Positions 41,184-49,685 of a DNA stretch of 64,000 nucleotides are shown here, one piece after another. Both the position numbers and the translations under genes were made by a program. The stretch lies in assembly GCA_900758375.1 (NCBI GenBank), contig CAAERJ010000060.1, forward strand, positions 28,334-92,333, in the 5' to 3' direction. The first letter of the stretch is position 1. Every line of letters starts with the position of its first letter. A model generated the notes under the pieces. That model made no database searches. It was not told where the DNA came from and worked only from the letters and a program-made list of their open reading frames with translations. This stretch comes from an uncultured Collinsella sp. GTDB lineage: Bacteria; Actinomycetota; Coriobacteriia; Coriobacteriales; Coriobacteriaceae.

Positions 41184-42218
41184 CTACCAGATTCCCAGCA
41201 CGTGCTGCATTCCCAAACTCATGCACGCAATGCCAATCCAGCAGCAAAAGCCCAACGCGATAGGCTTTCCGCCCTTTTTGACCAGCTCGACGATATCGGT
41301 ATTAAAGCCAATAGCCGCCATGGCCATCACAATAAAGAACTTCGACAGCTCCTTGATGGGCGCCGTAATGGACGCGGGAAGCTGAAGCACCGTGGTGATC
41401 ACGCTCGCCAGCACAAAGAACAGCACGAACATGGGAAACGCTCGTTTAAGCGAGAACGTGCTTTTGGCGTCGCCGCCGGCCTTGCGCGCCAGATGCATCT
41501 GCCAGCATGCGAGAACCAACGTAATGGGAATAATGGCCAGCGTCCTGGTGAGCTTAACCACTGTGGCGCTTTCGAGCACATTGGCGCCGGGATGCATGCT
41601 GTCCCAGGCGCTCGCCGCAGCCGTTACCGACGAGGTATCGTTGATGGCGGTGCCGGCAAACAGGCCAAAGCCCTCGTTGGTCAGCCCGAGCATGCCGCCG
41701 AGCGTCGGAAACACGAGCGCCGCGATAACGTTAAACAGGAAGATGACCGAAATGGCTTGGGCAATCTCGCGATCATCAGCATCGATAACGGGCGCGGTCG
41801 CAGCGATGGCCGAACCGCCGCAAATCGACGAGCCCACACCCACAAGCGTCGCGATCTTGCCCGGCACGTTCATAACGCGGCAGAGCACAAAGGCGATGAC
41901 AAGCGAGGTCGAGATCGTCGCCACGATAATCGGCAGCGACTGGGCGCCTTTGGACAGAATCTGCGAGAGGTTCATGCCAAAGCCAAGCAGGATAACCGCG
42001 TACTGCAAGACTTTTTTAGACGTATAGGTGACACCGGCGACGAGCTGTTCGCGGCGATTCTTGGGAAAGACAAGCGCCAGAACCATGCCAAGGAGGATGG
42101 CAAATACCGGACCGCCGACCACCTCAATCTGTTTGCCGAGCAACGTCGCGGGGATGGCGATGATCAGGCAGAACAAGACACCCTTCCAGCGCTCGCGTAC
42201 GATATTTGTCAGTTGCAT
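41184..42218 (-). CDS. YeiH-family putative sulfate exporter
   Basis: This is a 344-residue membrane protein with about ten transmembrane helices. The family signature VGVGSSICGGSAIAATAPVI and GTAINDTSSVTAAA are present. YeiH proteins (UPF0324) are described as putative sulfate exporters; direct evidence is limited. The ATG at 42218 has AAGGAA upstream. It is divergent from a GntR regulator 193 bp away, which may control it. Confidence 0.9.
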   Translation of the reverse strand: MQLTNIVRERWKGVLFCLIIAIPATLLGKQIEVVGGPVFAILLGMVLALVFPKNRREQLVAGVTYTSKKVLQYAVILLGFGMNLSQILSKGAQSLPIIVATISTSLVIAFVLCRVMNVPGKIATLVGVGSSICGGSAIAATAPVIDADDREIAQAISVIFLFNVIAALVFPTLGGMLGLTNEGFGLFAGTAINDTSSVTAAASAWDSMHPGANVLESATVVKLTRTLAIIPITLVLACWQMHLARKAGGDAKSTFSLKRAFPMFVLFFVLASVITTVLQLPASITAPIKELSKFFIVMAMAAIGFNTDIVELVKKGGKPIALGFCCWIGIACMSLGMQHVLGIW

Positions 42219-42411
42219 ATGGGATTCCTTCTTTCTATTTCACGTTTGCGGCGGCTTATGATACGGCAACATTGGGCACAGCCCTGCGCAAATACGGACT
42301 AAGATGCCGCAATAGTTCTTGGGCAACAGCCGAATTACCCACCGCGGAGAGCTGATTCGCGGCATAATTAACAGCTGATATATGAGTGTGATAGAACGGT
42401 TGTGAGGCACT

Positions 42412-43113
42412 ATGGAAGAATCGATGCACGTCGGCGAACAGGAAACGAGCCTACAGGACCAGTCCTACCACACCATTCGACGCAAAATCGTCTACCTGGA
42501 CTACAAGCCGGGCGAAAAGCTAGGCGTCAAGCAGCTTTGCGACGACCTGGATATGGGGCGCACCCCTGTGCGCGAGGCACTGGTGCGCCTGGCGCAAGAG
42601 GGCCTGGTGCGCACCGTGCCCCAAAGCGGCACCTATGTCTCGCCCATCAACCTCACCTTTGCCGAGAGCGCCTGCTACATTCGCGAACACCTGGAAAAAC
42701 AGGTGATTGTGGAGTGCTGCGCCCGTGCCACCTCGGCAGGCATCGAGCAGCTCGACCGAGCCATCGCGCTGCAGGAAAAGGCCATGGCCGAAGAGGATCG
42801 CATCGGATTCTTTTTAAGCGACAACCTCATGCACCGCATGATCTTTAGCATCGCGTGCCGCAGCACCGTGTGGTCGTGGCTCGAGGCGACCAATGCCGAC
42901 CTGGAGCGCTTCCGCTGGCTGCGCGCCGCCACGCAGAGGCTCGACAATCAGGAGATTGTTAACGAGCACAAACAAATCCGCCGCGCCATCGCCGGTCGCG
43001 ATCCTATCGAGGCGAGCTTTTTGGTCAGCAAACACCTGCATATGATGTTCCGCAACCAGACCGAGGTCCTGGACCAATATCCCAAGTACTTCGAGACCAG
43101 CAAGCTCCGCTAA
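42412..43113 (+). CDS. GntR-family regulator (FadR/FCD type)
   Basis: This is a 233-residue regulator. The N-terminal winged helix has LGVKQLCDDLDMGRTPVREALVRLAQEGLV. The C-terminal FCD domain carries candidate metal ligands (DNLMHRMIF, NEHKQIRRAI, SKHLHMMF). GAGG precedes the ATG. It is divergent from the yeiH-like gene, a common arrangement for regulator and target. The effector is unknown. Confidence 0.88.
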   Translation: MEESMHVGEQETSLQDQSYHTIRRKIVYLDYKPGEKLGVKQLCDDLDMGRTPVREALVRLAQEGLVRTVPQSGTYVSPINLTFAESACYIREHLEKQVIVECCARATSAGIEQLDRAIALQEKAMAEEDRIGFFLSDNLMHRMIFSIACRSTVWSWLEATNADLERFRWLRAATQRLDNQEIVNEHKQIRRAIAGRDPIEASFLVSKHLHMMFRNQTEVLDQYPKYFETSKLR

Positions 43114-43148
43114 CCTGCCAAAAAGGGACAGGTTTATTTCGGCAGGTT
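43112..43148. repeat. Short GGGACAG-core palindrome
   Basis: The arms AACCTGCC and GGCAGGTT surround AAAAAGGGACAGGTTTATTTC. The element overlaps the stop codon of the GntR gene. It is identical except for one base to the element at 48495-48531. Confidence 0.85.
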
Positions 43149-43166
43149 TTACCTGGTCAAATGAAA

Positions 43167-43202
43167 CAAGGCCCGACTCCGCCACAACGGAGCCGGGCCT
43201 TG
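43167..43202. terminator. Bidirectional terminator-like hairpin
   Basis: The stem CAAGGCCCG-x-CTCCG / CGGAG-x-CGGGCCTTG lies between the convergent GntR and glmS genes. A second hairpin (GAGGGCGC / GCGCCCTC) lies near 43288-43317, closer to glmS. Confidence 0.65.
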
Positions 43203-43397
43203 TTGTTGGCGCGTTTCGACAACAGAGCACTCGATGTCAGTCGTCAACAGCGAGCGAGCCGCTTTGCGCCAAGGTGACGTGAAATGAGAGGGCGCTGACC
43301 TTCTGGTCGCGCCCTCGAAATTGAACGTCAGATTGGTGTGAATGCGGCTCGCGCCGCGTCGACCGGTCCGCCGTTCGGCAGAACGGCGGAACAACAA

Positions 43398-45245
43398 TTA
43401 CTCGACAGTAACGCTTTTCGCCAGGTTACGAGGTTGGTCAACGTCGCAACCGCGCAGGATGGCCACCTCGCGGGCGAGCAGCTGCAGCGGAACGCTCGCC
43501 GTGATGGGGCTGAACACGTCACGGACGGACGGCACGCGAATGATGCAGTCGGCAATCTTGTTGATTTCCTCGTCGCCCTCGGTAGCAACGACGATGACCT
43601 TGGCGCCGCGAGCCTTGCACTCCATGAGGTTCGACACCGTCTTATCGTACGTTGCGCTCTTGGTTGCCACCGCGATGACAGGGAAACCCGGATCGATCAG
43701 CGCGATGGGGCCGTGCTTCATCTCACCGGCGGCATATGCCTCGGCATGCAGGTAGCTGACCTCCTTGAGCTTGAGCGCGCCCTCGTAGGAAATGGCGGCG
43801 CCCATGCCGCGACCCACGAACAGCGCGGACTGCGCGTCCTTGCACACAAGCGCGGCCTCGTGCACGGCCTCGGTCTGCGTATCCAGGATCCACTGGATCT
43901 GCTCGGCCGTATCGGAAAGCTCGCGGAACAGCATGCGCGTCTGCTTGGTGGTCAAGCGGTACTTGACCTGCGCCAGCAGCAAGGCCAAAAGCGTGAGGCT
44001 CACGACCTGACCGATGAAGCTCTTAGTCGAGGCGACTGCAATCTCCTTGTTGGCCTTGGTGTAGATGACGCCGTCGCTTTCGCGCGCCACCGGGCTGCCC
44101 ACCACGTTGGTGATGCCAAAGACCTTGGCGCCCTTGATGCGCGCATCGCGAATGGCGGCAAGGGTGTCGGCCGTCTCGCCCGATTGGGACACGGCCACGA
44201 CGAGCGTCGTCGGCGTGATGATGGGGTTGCGGTAGCGGAACTCGCTAGCCGCCTCAACCTCGGTAGGAATACGAGCCCAGCCCTCAATAAGGTTCTTGGC
44301 GATGAGTCCGGCGTGGTAGCTGGTGCCGCAGGCAATCACATATACGCGGTCGATATCGTTGAGTTCCTCGAGCGAAAGGCCCAGCTCGTCGATATCGAGC
44401 TCACCGGCAGGGGTCATGCGGCCCACCAGCGTGTCGCGCACCACGCGCGGCTGCTCGTGAATCTCCTTGAGCATAAAGTCGGGATAACCGCCCTTTTCGG
44501 CCATGTCCAGGTCCCAGTCGATATGGGTGATCTTGGGCTCAATCACATTGCCGGCCTCGTCGGTATACTCGACGCCTGCGGGCGTGAGCTTGGCAAACTG
44601 ACCGTCTTCGAGCACCACGACATCGCGGGTGGCATCGATAAGCGCGATCACATCGGAGGCAACGTAGGAGCCGGTCTCGCCCACGCCGACCACAATCGGG
44701 GAGTCCTTGCGGGCAACGGCGATCACGCCAGGTTCGTCGGCGCACACGGCGGCCAGGCCATAGGCGCCCACCACGTGGGTGCAGGCCTCGCGCACGGAAG
44801 CCATCAGGTCGCGCGTCTCGGCATAGGCCTCTTCGATCAAGTGCGCGAAAACTTCGGTATCGGTCTCGCTCTTAAAGTGATGGCCGCGGCCCTCCAACTC
44901 TTCGCGCAGCTCGGCGAAGTTCTCGATGATGCCGTTGTGGACGATGGCGATGCGACCATCGCAGCTGGTGTGGGGATGGGCGTTGACAACGGAAGGCTTG
45001 CCGTGAGTGGCCCAGCGGGTATGGCCGATACCGCAGGTAGCGTCGCTGTCGATATTGGAAAGCTCGCTCTCCAGGCCCGCAACCTTACCCACGCGGCGGA
45101 TGACGTCGAGGTGAGCCGCGGCGCCCTCGCCCACCTCGAGCGCGACGCCTGAGGAGTCATAACCGCGATATTCCATACGCTTAAGGCCCGTGACCAGAAT
45201 GTTCTTTGCAATATCAGAGCCGGTGTAGCCGACAATTCCGCACAT
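43398..45245 (-). CDS. glmS: Glutamine-fructose-6-phosphate aminotransferase
   Basis: This 615-residue enzyme makes glucosamine-6-phosphate from fructose-6-phosphate and glutamine, the first step to UDP-GlcNAc. The N-terminus MCGIVGYTG supplies the Cys nucleophile of the glutaminase domain (HTRWATHG also present). Two SIS domains follow (SQSGETADT, EGALKLKEVSY), and the protein ends PRNLAKSVTVE as usual. No glmS ribozyme is seen. The upstream region carries overlapping inverted repeats that may be an operator. Confidence 0.97.
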   Translation of the reverse strand: MCGIVGYTGSDIAKNILVTGLKRMEYRGYDSSGVALEVGEGAAAHLDVIRRVGKVAGLESELSNIDSDATCGIGHTRWATHGKPSVVNAHPHTSCDGRIAIVHNGIIENFAELREELEGRGHHFKSETDTEVFAHLIEEAYAETRDLMASVREACTHVVGAYGLAAVCADEPGVIAVARKDSPIVVGVGETGSYVASDVIALIDATRDVVVLEDGQFAKLTPAGVEYTDEAGNVIEPKITHIDWDLDMAEKGGYPDFMLKEIHEQPRVVRDTLVGRMTPAGELDIDELGLSLEELNDIDRVYVIACGTSYHAGLIAKNLIEGWARIPTEVEAASEFRYRNPIITPTTLVVAVSQSGETADTLAAIRDARIKGAKVFGITNVVGSPVARESDGVIYTKANKEIAVASTKSFIGQVVSLTLLALLLAQVKYRLTTKQTRMLFRELSDTAEQIQWILDTQTEAVHEAALVCKDAQSALFVGRGMGAAISYEGALKLKEVSYLHAEAYAAGEMKHGPIALIDPGFPVIAVATKSATYDKTVSNLMECKARGAKVIVVATEGDEEINKIADCIIRVPSVRDVFSPITASVPLQLLAREVAILRGCDVDQPRNLAKSVTVE

Positions 45246-45319
45246 AGGATAAATCCCTTCGCTCGCGTGACTGCAAAACGCCCACGCACGACGGGCGCTG
45301 AGACGTATAACGTCCGAGT

Positions 45320-45380
45320 ATTGTACTCACACAAACGCAAGCTGATATACCAGAAGTGGTATCTTAAACTGGATACCACT
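45320..45380 (-). promoter_or_regulatory. glmS promoter region with inverted TGGTAT boxes
   Basis: TACAAT at 45320-45325 is a plausible -10 element. Three half-sites follow upstream: ATACCA at 45347, TGGTAT at 45357 and ATACCA at 45373. They make a perfect palindrome (45347-45362, ATACCAGAAGTGGTAT) and an overlapping wider one (45356-45380). The form resembles GntR/HutC-type (NagR/DasR) operators and touches the expected -35 region. Confidence 0.6.
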
Positions 45381-45406
45381 CGATGCACACACGTCCAGCC
45401 GGTCCA

Positions 45407-45442
45407 AACCATCACAATGGGGACAGGCACCTTTGTGGTGGT
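45407..45442. repeat. Short GGGACAG-core palindrome
   Basis: It shares GGGGACAGGCACCTTTGTGG with the element at 5804-5844; its left arm (AACCATCACAAT) is less perfect. A further imperfect copy, with CCTGCCAAAATAAACCTGTC, follows at 45471-45508. Confidence 0.7.
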
Positions 45443-45508
45443 CGCGCTGGCAACGGTGTTTGCCCAGATAAAACCTGCCAAAATAAACCTGTCCCTAATT
45501 GGTGGGTT

Positions 45509-45565
45509 CTGACACCCTGGAAACGGGCGATGCTACAATCTGACTTGTATTTGAAACGCATCAAA
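45509..45565 (+). promoter_or_regulatory. Promoter and candidate operator of the LacI-family gene
   Basis: CTGACA (45509-45514) and TACAAT (45534-45539) are spaced 19 bp. Downstream, 45550-45565 reads TTTGAAACGCATCAAA, an imperfect palindrome with the central CG typical of LacI-family operators. Its position would allow autorepression. Confidence 0.55.
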
Positions 45566-45574
45566 GGGGCCGCT

Positions 45575-46687
45575 ATGGCAAAGGTAAAAATCAGCGATGT
45601 CGCGCGCGAGGCAGGGGTCTCCCTGGGCACGGTTTCAAACGCACTCAACCACCCCGAAAAGCTGCGCCCCGAGACCCTCAAACTCATCAACGAGACCATC
45701 AATCGCCTTGGCTACCTGCCCAACCAAAGCGCCCGTCAGCTCGCAGGCGGCACCACCAAGTCCTTTGGCCTGGTCCTCCCCCGCCTCGATCACGGCTTCT
45801 CGCTCCAAATTGCCAGCGGCGCCCATAACGAGGCCCGCAAGCACGGTTACGACCTGCTCATCGCCAACGCCGATAACGACGATATTCTCGAGGACCATTA
45901 CCTGCGATATTTTATGGGCACGCAGATGTCCGGCGTCATGGTTCAGCCCATGGCGTCCCCCGACTGGCGCCCCAATATGACCAAGATGCCCGTACCAATC
46001 GTCCATCTGGATATCCACTGCTCCGAGCCAGGTTACTACGTGGCCGCCGACAACGAGGCACAGGGGCGCATCATCGCCGAGCTCGCCATTGCCCGCGGTG
46101 CACACCATATCACCGTTGTGGGCAGAGCGGCATTTATGCAGCTCACCCTGCGCGTACTTGGCATCCACAAGGCCCTCGCCCTGCATCCCGATATCAAGAT
46201 CGAAGTCATCGACGCCGGCGAATGGAATACCGCTGCCGACGGTTACAGCATCGGCGCTCAGATTGCCGAGCGCTCTACCGGCGAGCGTCCCGATTTTGTC
46301 ATCGGCCTTACCGATGTATTGGCCTCAGGCGTTATCTCGGCGTTGACCGACAAAGGCATCCCCGTCCCCGAGCAGGTCCGCGTGGCCGGCTGCGACGGTA
46401 ACCCGCTTGCATGGAGCGGAGCGGTACCGCTCACCACCGTAGCGCCCCCGGGCTACGAGATTGGCCGCAAGGGTGTCCAGCTGCTCATGGAGCAAATCGA
46501 GAACAAGGCGCCGGCAAAAACCAAGCACACCCGCATTGGTTCCGCAGCTCGAGCCGTTACTGCGGTCACAGCCGCCGAGGACATCAACCGTCAGGAACTC
46601 GTGCGGCCGTTCCTCTTGGAGCGCGCCAGCACCCAGGCGAGCAACCAAGCCGAAGCCACCGCCATCAACCTCGGCGCGTATCTATAG
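45575..46687 (+). CDS. LacI-family transcriptional regulator
   Basis: This is a 370-residue regulator. The N-terminal LacI helix-turn-helix reads KISDVAREAGVSLGTVSNAL, followed by the hinge (INRLGYLPNQSARQLAGG) and a periplasmic-binding-like ligand domain. AAAGGGG precedes the ATG at 45575. The effector sugar is not deducible. The neighbours are glmS (divergent) and a HAD phosphatase, so an amino-sugar or hexose role is possible but unproven. Confidence 0.9.
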   Translation: MAKVKISDVAREAGVSLGTVSNALNHPEKLRPETLKLINETINRLGYLPNQSARQLAGGTTKSFGLVLPRLDHGFSLQIASGAHNEARKHGYDLLIANADNDDILEDHYLRYFMGTQMSGVMVQPMASPDWRPNMTKMPVPIVHLDIHCSEPGYYVAADNEAQGRIIAELAIARGAHHITVVGRAAFMQLTLRVLGIHKALALHPDIKIEVIDAGEWNTAADGYSIGAQIAERSTGERPDFVIGLTDVLASGVISALTDKGIPVPEQVRVAGCDGNPLAWSGAVPLTTVAPPGYEIGRKGVQLLMEQIENKAPAKTKHTRIGSAARAVTAVTAAEDINRQELVRPFLLERASTQASNQAEATAINLGAYL

Positions 46688-46713
46688 CACGTCGGCCAGT
46701 ATGCCAAAATGCC

Positions 46714-46761
46714 GCTTAAGCAAAAGAGGCCCAACCATTGCCGGACCTCTTTTGCTTAAGC
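46714..46761. terminator. Bidirectional terminator
   Basis: A perfect 16-bp stem (GCTTAAGCAAAAGAGG and its complement) lies between the convergent LacI and HAD genes, with T/A-rich arms serving both directions. Confidence 0.8.
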
Positions 46762-46800
46762 GCAAAGACGGCCAATTGCTTGTTTCAACGCCGTAATTGT

Positions 46801-47451
46801 CTAGCGCACGGCCTTGACCGCCGCCGTCAGATCGAACAACGTGTCGAGCACGGCCTCGCAGCCATCCACCACGTCCTGCGGCAGCGGCACGATATCGGGA
46901 ACGGCAAAGACGTGGCAGCCGGCCGCGATACCCGAGACGCAGCCGTTGCGCGAATCCTCGACCACGGCACATTCCTCGGGGACAAAGCCCGCACGATCGC
47001 AGGCAAGCAGATACATCTCGGGGTCAGGCTTGCCGTGCACGACGTCCTCGCCGCAGGTCACCGTTTCAAACTTGTCAAAGAGTCCGACCATCTTAAGGTT
47101 GCGCTCCGCTGTAACGTGGCGCGACGAGGTCGCAAGGCCCACGTGATAGCCCGCGGCCAGCAGCTCGTCTAGGCACTCAGCGGCGCCGGCCTTTAGCTCC
47201 AGTTCGGTCTTGACTATCTCGTCGCGAATCTCCTTGTGGCGATGATAGATCGCCTCAGCGATTTCCCTGCTGCCGTAATGTGCCTCAAGAATGTCCATAA
47301 CATCGGGCAGCGTGCGGCCGATAAACTGATGGATCAGAGCATCATCAATCGCGACCCCCAGCTCGACAGCGCCCGCCTTCCATGCCTTGATGCCTAAACG
47401 CTCGGTATCGACCAGCGTTCCGTCCATGTCAAAAATAACAGCCTTGATCAT
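46801..47451 (-). CDS. HAD-family phosphatase (beta-phosphoglucomutase-like)
   Basis: This 216-residue protein has all HAD motifs: FDMDGTLVDT (I), LATSSRHVTAE (II), GKPDPEMYL (III) and VVEDSRNG (IV). The helical cap domain is of the phosphoglucomutase/phosphatase type. It would hydrolyse or isomerise a small phosphorylated sugar. The ATG at 47451 has GAGGGGG upstream. It stands alone; the substrate is unknown. Confidence 0.88.
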   Translation of the reverse strand: MIKAVIFDMDGTLVDTERLGIKAWKAGAVELGVAIDDALIHQFIGRTLPDVMDILEAHYGSREIAEAIYHRHKEIRDEIVKTELELKAGAAECLDELLAAGYHVGLATSSRHVTAERNLKMVGLFDKFETVTCGEDVVHGKPDPEMYLLACDRAGFVPEECAVVEDSRNGCVSGIAAGCHVFAVPDIVPLPQDVVDGCEAVLDTLFDLTAAVKAVR

Positions 47452-47617
47452 ATCGGCCCCCTCACCGGATTGCATTACTGCCACTCTACCGCACTTTACA
47501 AACTTGTATATAACGTATATAGCATATTGCACTTTCGTTACATAGATAGAAGTCTTATGACAAGCGCTCGGTAGGATTATAGTTTTCGATCGAGTACTCA
47601 ATGGTAAGGATTGCTTC

Positions 47618-48496
47618 ATGCTTTCAGACACTACTGCACCTGCAGAGGAGCTTCAGGACAAACTCGCGACGCTCGAGCAGTTGCTTTTGGCATACGGACG
47701 CGTCGCCATCGGCTTTTCCGGTGGCGTCGACAGCAGCTTTTTGGCCGCGGTCTGCGCCCGTATCATGCCCGCCAGCACGCTTCTCGTTCACCTCACCACG
47801 CCGCTCATCGGCACGCCCGAGCAGGCTTCATTTGAGCGATCCGTTGACGTACAAGCCAGTGAGGAGCCGCATTTTAAGCTCCCCGTACTCAATCTTTCGG
47901 TCGATCAGTTGCAGCTCCCCCAGGTTGCCTGCAACGATGCCGACCGCTGCTACCACTGCAAGCGCGCCGGCTTTACCGCTATCGTCAACCACGCCAAGTC
48001 GCTCGGCTTTCCTACCGTTATCGACGGCAGCAATGCGAGCGATCGCGGTGACTATCGCCCCGGTACGCGCGCCGCCGAAGAGCTCGGGGTGCGCTCCCCG
48101 CTCATGGAAGTCGGCTTTACCAAGGACGAAGAGCGCGAGCTGCTGCGCGCATGGGGCTATCCCGTTTGGAACCTGCCGGCGGGAGCCTGCCTTGCCACCC
48201 GCGTCCCCACGGGCGAGGAGCTTACGCGCGAGAAGGTCGATTTAATCCGCGCCTGCGAGGATTACCTGCACGATTTTGGTTTGGCTCAGGTCCGCGCACG
48301 CCTGGTCGGCGGCTGCATGCATATCGAAGCCGCTCCCGCAGATGTCGCTAAGATTGCCGCCCTCGGCGGCACCGCCGTCGACGCCGAAGGCAAGACTCCG
48401 CTGCCCGCAGCCATCGAGTCCGCGCTGCGCGAGCTAGGCTGCGGCCATATCTCCCCCGAGGTCACCCCCTACATCCACGGCAACATGAATCAGTAA
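47618..48496 (+). CDS. larE: LarE-type ATP-dependent sacrificial sulfur transferase
   Basis: This is a 292-residue PP-loop protein. The PP-loop GFSGGVDSSF binds ATP, and CYHCKR and PAGACLATRVPTG supply conserved Cys residues; the latter sits where the sacrificial Cys of Lactobacillus LarE is found. LarE adds sulfur to the nickel-pincer cofactor precursor of lactate racemase. No larA, larB or larC gene is in the window, so the cofactor pathway must be elsewhere or the enzyme has another use. Confidence 0.85.
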   Translation: MLSDTTAPAEELQDKLATLEQLLLAYGRVAIGFSGGVDSSFLAAVCARIMPASTLLVHLTTPLIGTPEQASFERSVDVQASEEPHFKLPVLNLSVDQLQLPQVACNDADRCYHCKRAGFTAIVNHAKSLGFPTVIDGSNASDRGDYRPGTRAAEELGVRSPLMEVGFTKDEERELLRAWGYPVWNLPAGACLATRVPTGEELTREKVDLIRACEDYLHDFGLAQVRARLVGGCMHIEAAPADVAKIAALGGTAVDAEGKTPLPAAIESALRELGCGHISPEVTPYIHGNMNQ

Positions 48497-48531
48497 CCTG
48501 CCAAAAAGGGACAGGTTTATTTTGGCAGGTT
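48495..48531. repeat. Short GGGACAG-core palindrome
   Basis: It is the same as the element at 43112-43148 except for one base in the loop. It also begins at the stop codon of the preceding gene (larE). Confidence 0.85.
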
Positions 48532-48552
48532 TTATCTGGGGAAACGCAGACA

Positions 48553-48587
48553 GGGCCGCGACACCTCTATGGCGTCGCGGCCCTTTT
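48553..48587 (+). terminator. Rho-independent terminator after larE
   Basis: The stem GGGCCGCGAC / GTCGCGGCCC is followed by TTTT. Confidence 0.88.
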
Positions 48588-48626
48588 CCTTGGAGGAGGA
48601 TCGATTGATTGAACGGGATGACCGTT

Positions 48627-48704
48627 CTAGTCTTCGAGTCCACCATTGATGAGCTCCGCGATCTCAACGGGATCGGTGCTCGCGAGAGGCGGCGGTACAC
48701 CCAA
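48627..48704 (-). pseudogene. Possible C-terminal remnant of a lost gene
   Basis: Downstream of the transketolase, in an otherwise gene-free gap, the minus strand reads L-G-V-P-P-P-L-A-S-T-D-P-V-E-I-A-E-L, then I-N-G-G-L-E-D and a stop. It has protein-like composition but no ribosome site, and an in-frame stop lies directly upstream. It may be the tail of a decayed gene; the family is not recognised. Confidence 0.3.
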
Positions 48705-48746
48705 TCGTCACTTGGTTGGCAGATACCAATCCCGTGGAAGTCTTCC

Positions 48747-49685
48747 TTACAACACAGACCTGACCGCAGCTTCGATACCGTCGGAGTCCAAACCGTACTT
48801 GTGCAGCAAATCGACCGCAGGGCCGGACTCGCCGTACACATCGCGCACGCCGACGCGTCGTATCGGCACCGGATGCTGCTCCGCGAGCACCGAAGCCACG
48901 GCCTCGCCAAGACCGCCGATAATCGAATGTTCCTCGGCGGTGACCACGCGACCGGTCTTCTTGGCGCTGGCAACCACCAGGCGCTCATCAAGTGGCTTGA
49001 TCGTGTGCATGTTGATGACCTCGGCGTCAATACCATCGGCAGCGAGCGTCTCGGCAGCCTCAAGCGCCTCGGCGACCATGAGGCCGCATGCGACGATAGT
49101 CACATCGGACCCCTCGCGCACGACCACGCCGCGGCCAATCTTGAACTCATAGTCCTCGCGGTCGTTGATGACCGGTGTTGCCAGGCGGCCGAAACGCATG
49201 TAGACCGGACCCTCAAACTCATAGGCGGCGCGCACGCAAGCACGAGCCTCGATGTCATCGGCGGGAACGATCACCGTCATCCCCGGGATCGTGCGCATGA
49301 GCGCAATGTCCTCACAGCACTGATGCGTGGCGCCGTCTTCGCCGACCGAGATGCCCGCATGCGTGGCGCCGATTTTGACATTGAGGTGCGGATAGCCGAT
49401 GGAATTACGAACTTGCTCGTACGCGCGGCCGGCGGCGAACATGGCAAAGGTGCTCGCAAAGGCAACGTGGCCCGTGGTCGCAATGCCGGCGGCAAGTCCC
49501 ATCAAGTTGCTTTCGGCAATGCCGGCATCGTAGAAGCGCTCAGGGTGCGCAACCTTAAACTTACCGGTCTGGGTGGCGGCGGCCAAATCGGCATCGAGAA
49601 CCACAAAGTCATCGCGCTCATTGCCCAGCTCGACAAGTGCCTCGCCATAGCTAACGCGCGTGGCGACTTTCTTGACGTCTGCCAT
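48747..49685 (-). CDS. Transketolase, C-terminal subunit
   Basis: This is a 312-residue subunit of a split transketolase, with the pyrimidine-binding and C-terminal transketolase domains. EDGATHQCCEDIALMRTIPG is the typical central motif, and the C-terminal domain has MVAEALEAAETLAADGIDAEV. It pairs with the gene upstream, whose TAA stop overlaps this ATG (TAATG). Together they would shuttle two-carbon units between sugar phosphates. It is part of the sugar catabolic cluster. Confidence 0.92.
   Translation of the reverse strand: MADVKKVATRVSYGEALVELGNERDDFVVLDADLAAATQTGKFKVAHPERFYDAGIAESNLMGLAAGIATTGHVAFASTFAMFAAGRAYEQVRNSIGYPHLNVKIGATHAGISVGEDGATHQCCEDIALMRTIPGMTVIVPADDIEARACVRAAYEFEGPVYMRFGRLATPVINDREDYEFKIGRGVVVREGSDVTIVACGLMVAEALEAAETLAADGIDAEVINMHTIKPLDERLVVASAKKTGRVVTAEEHSIIGGLGEAVASVLAEQHPVPIRRVGVRDVYGESGPAVDLLHKYGLDSDGIEAAVRSVL

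Noticed and set aside
45246..45319. glmS ribozyme upstream of glmS
   Set aside because: The sequence between the promoter and the start codon is too short and lacks the ribozyme core.
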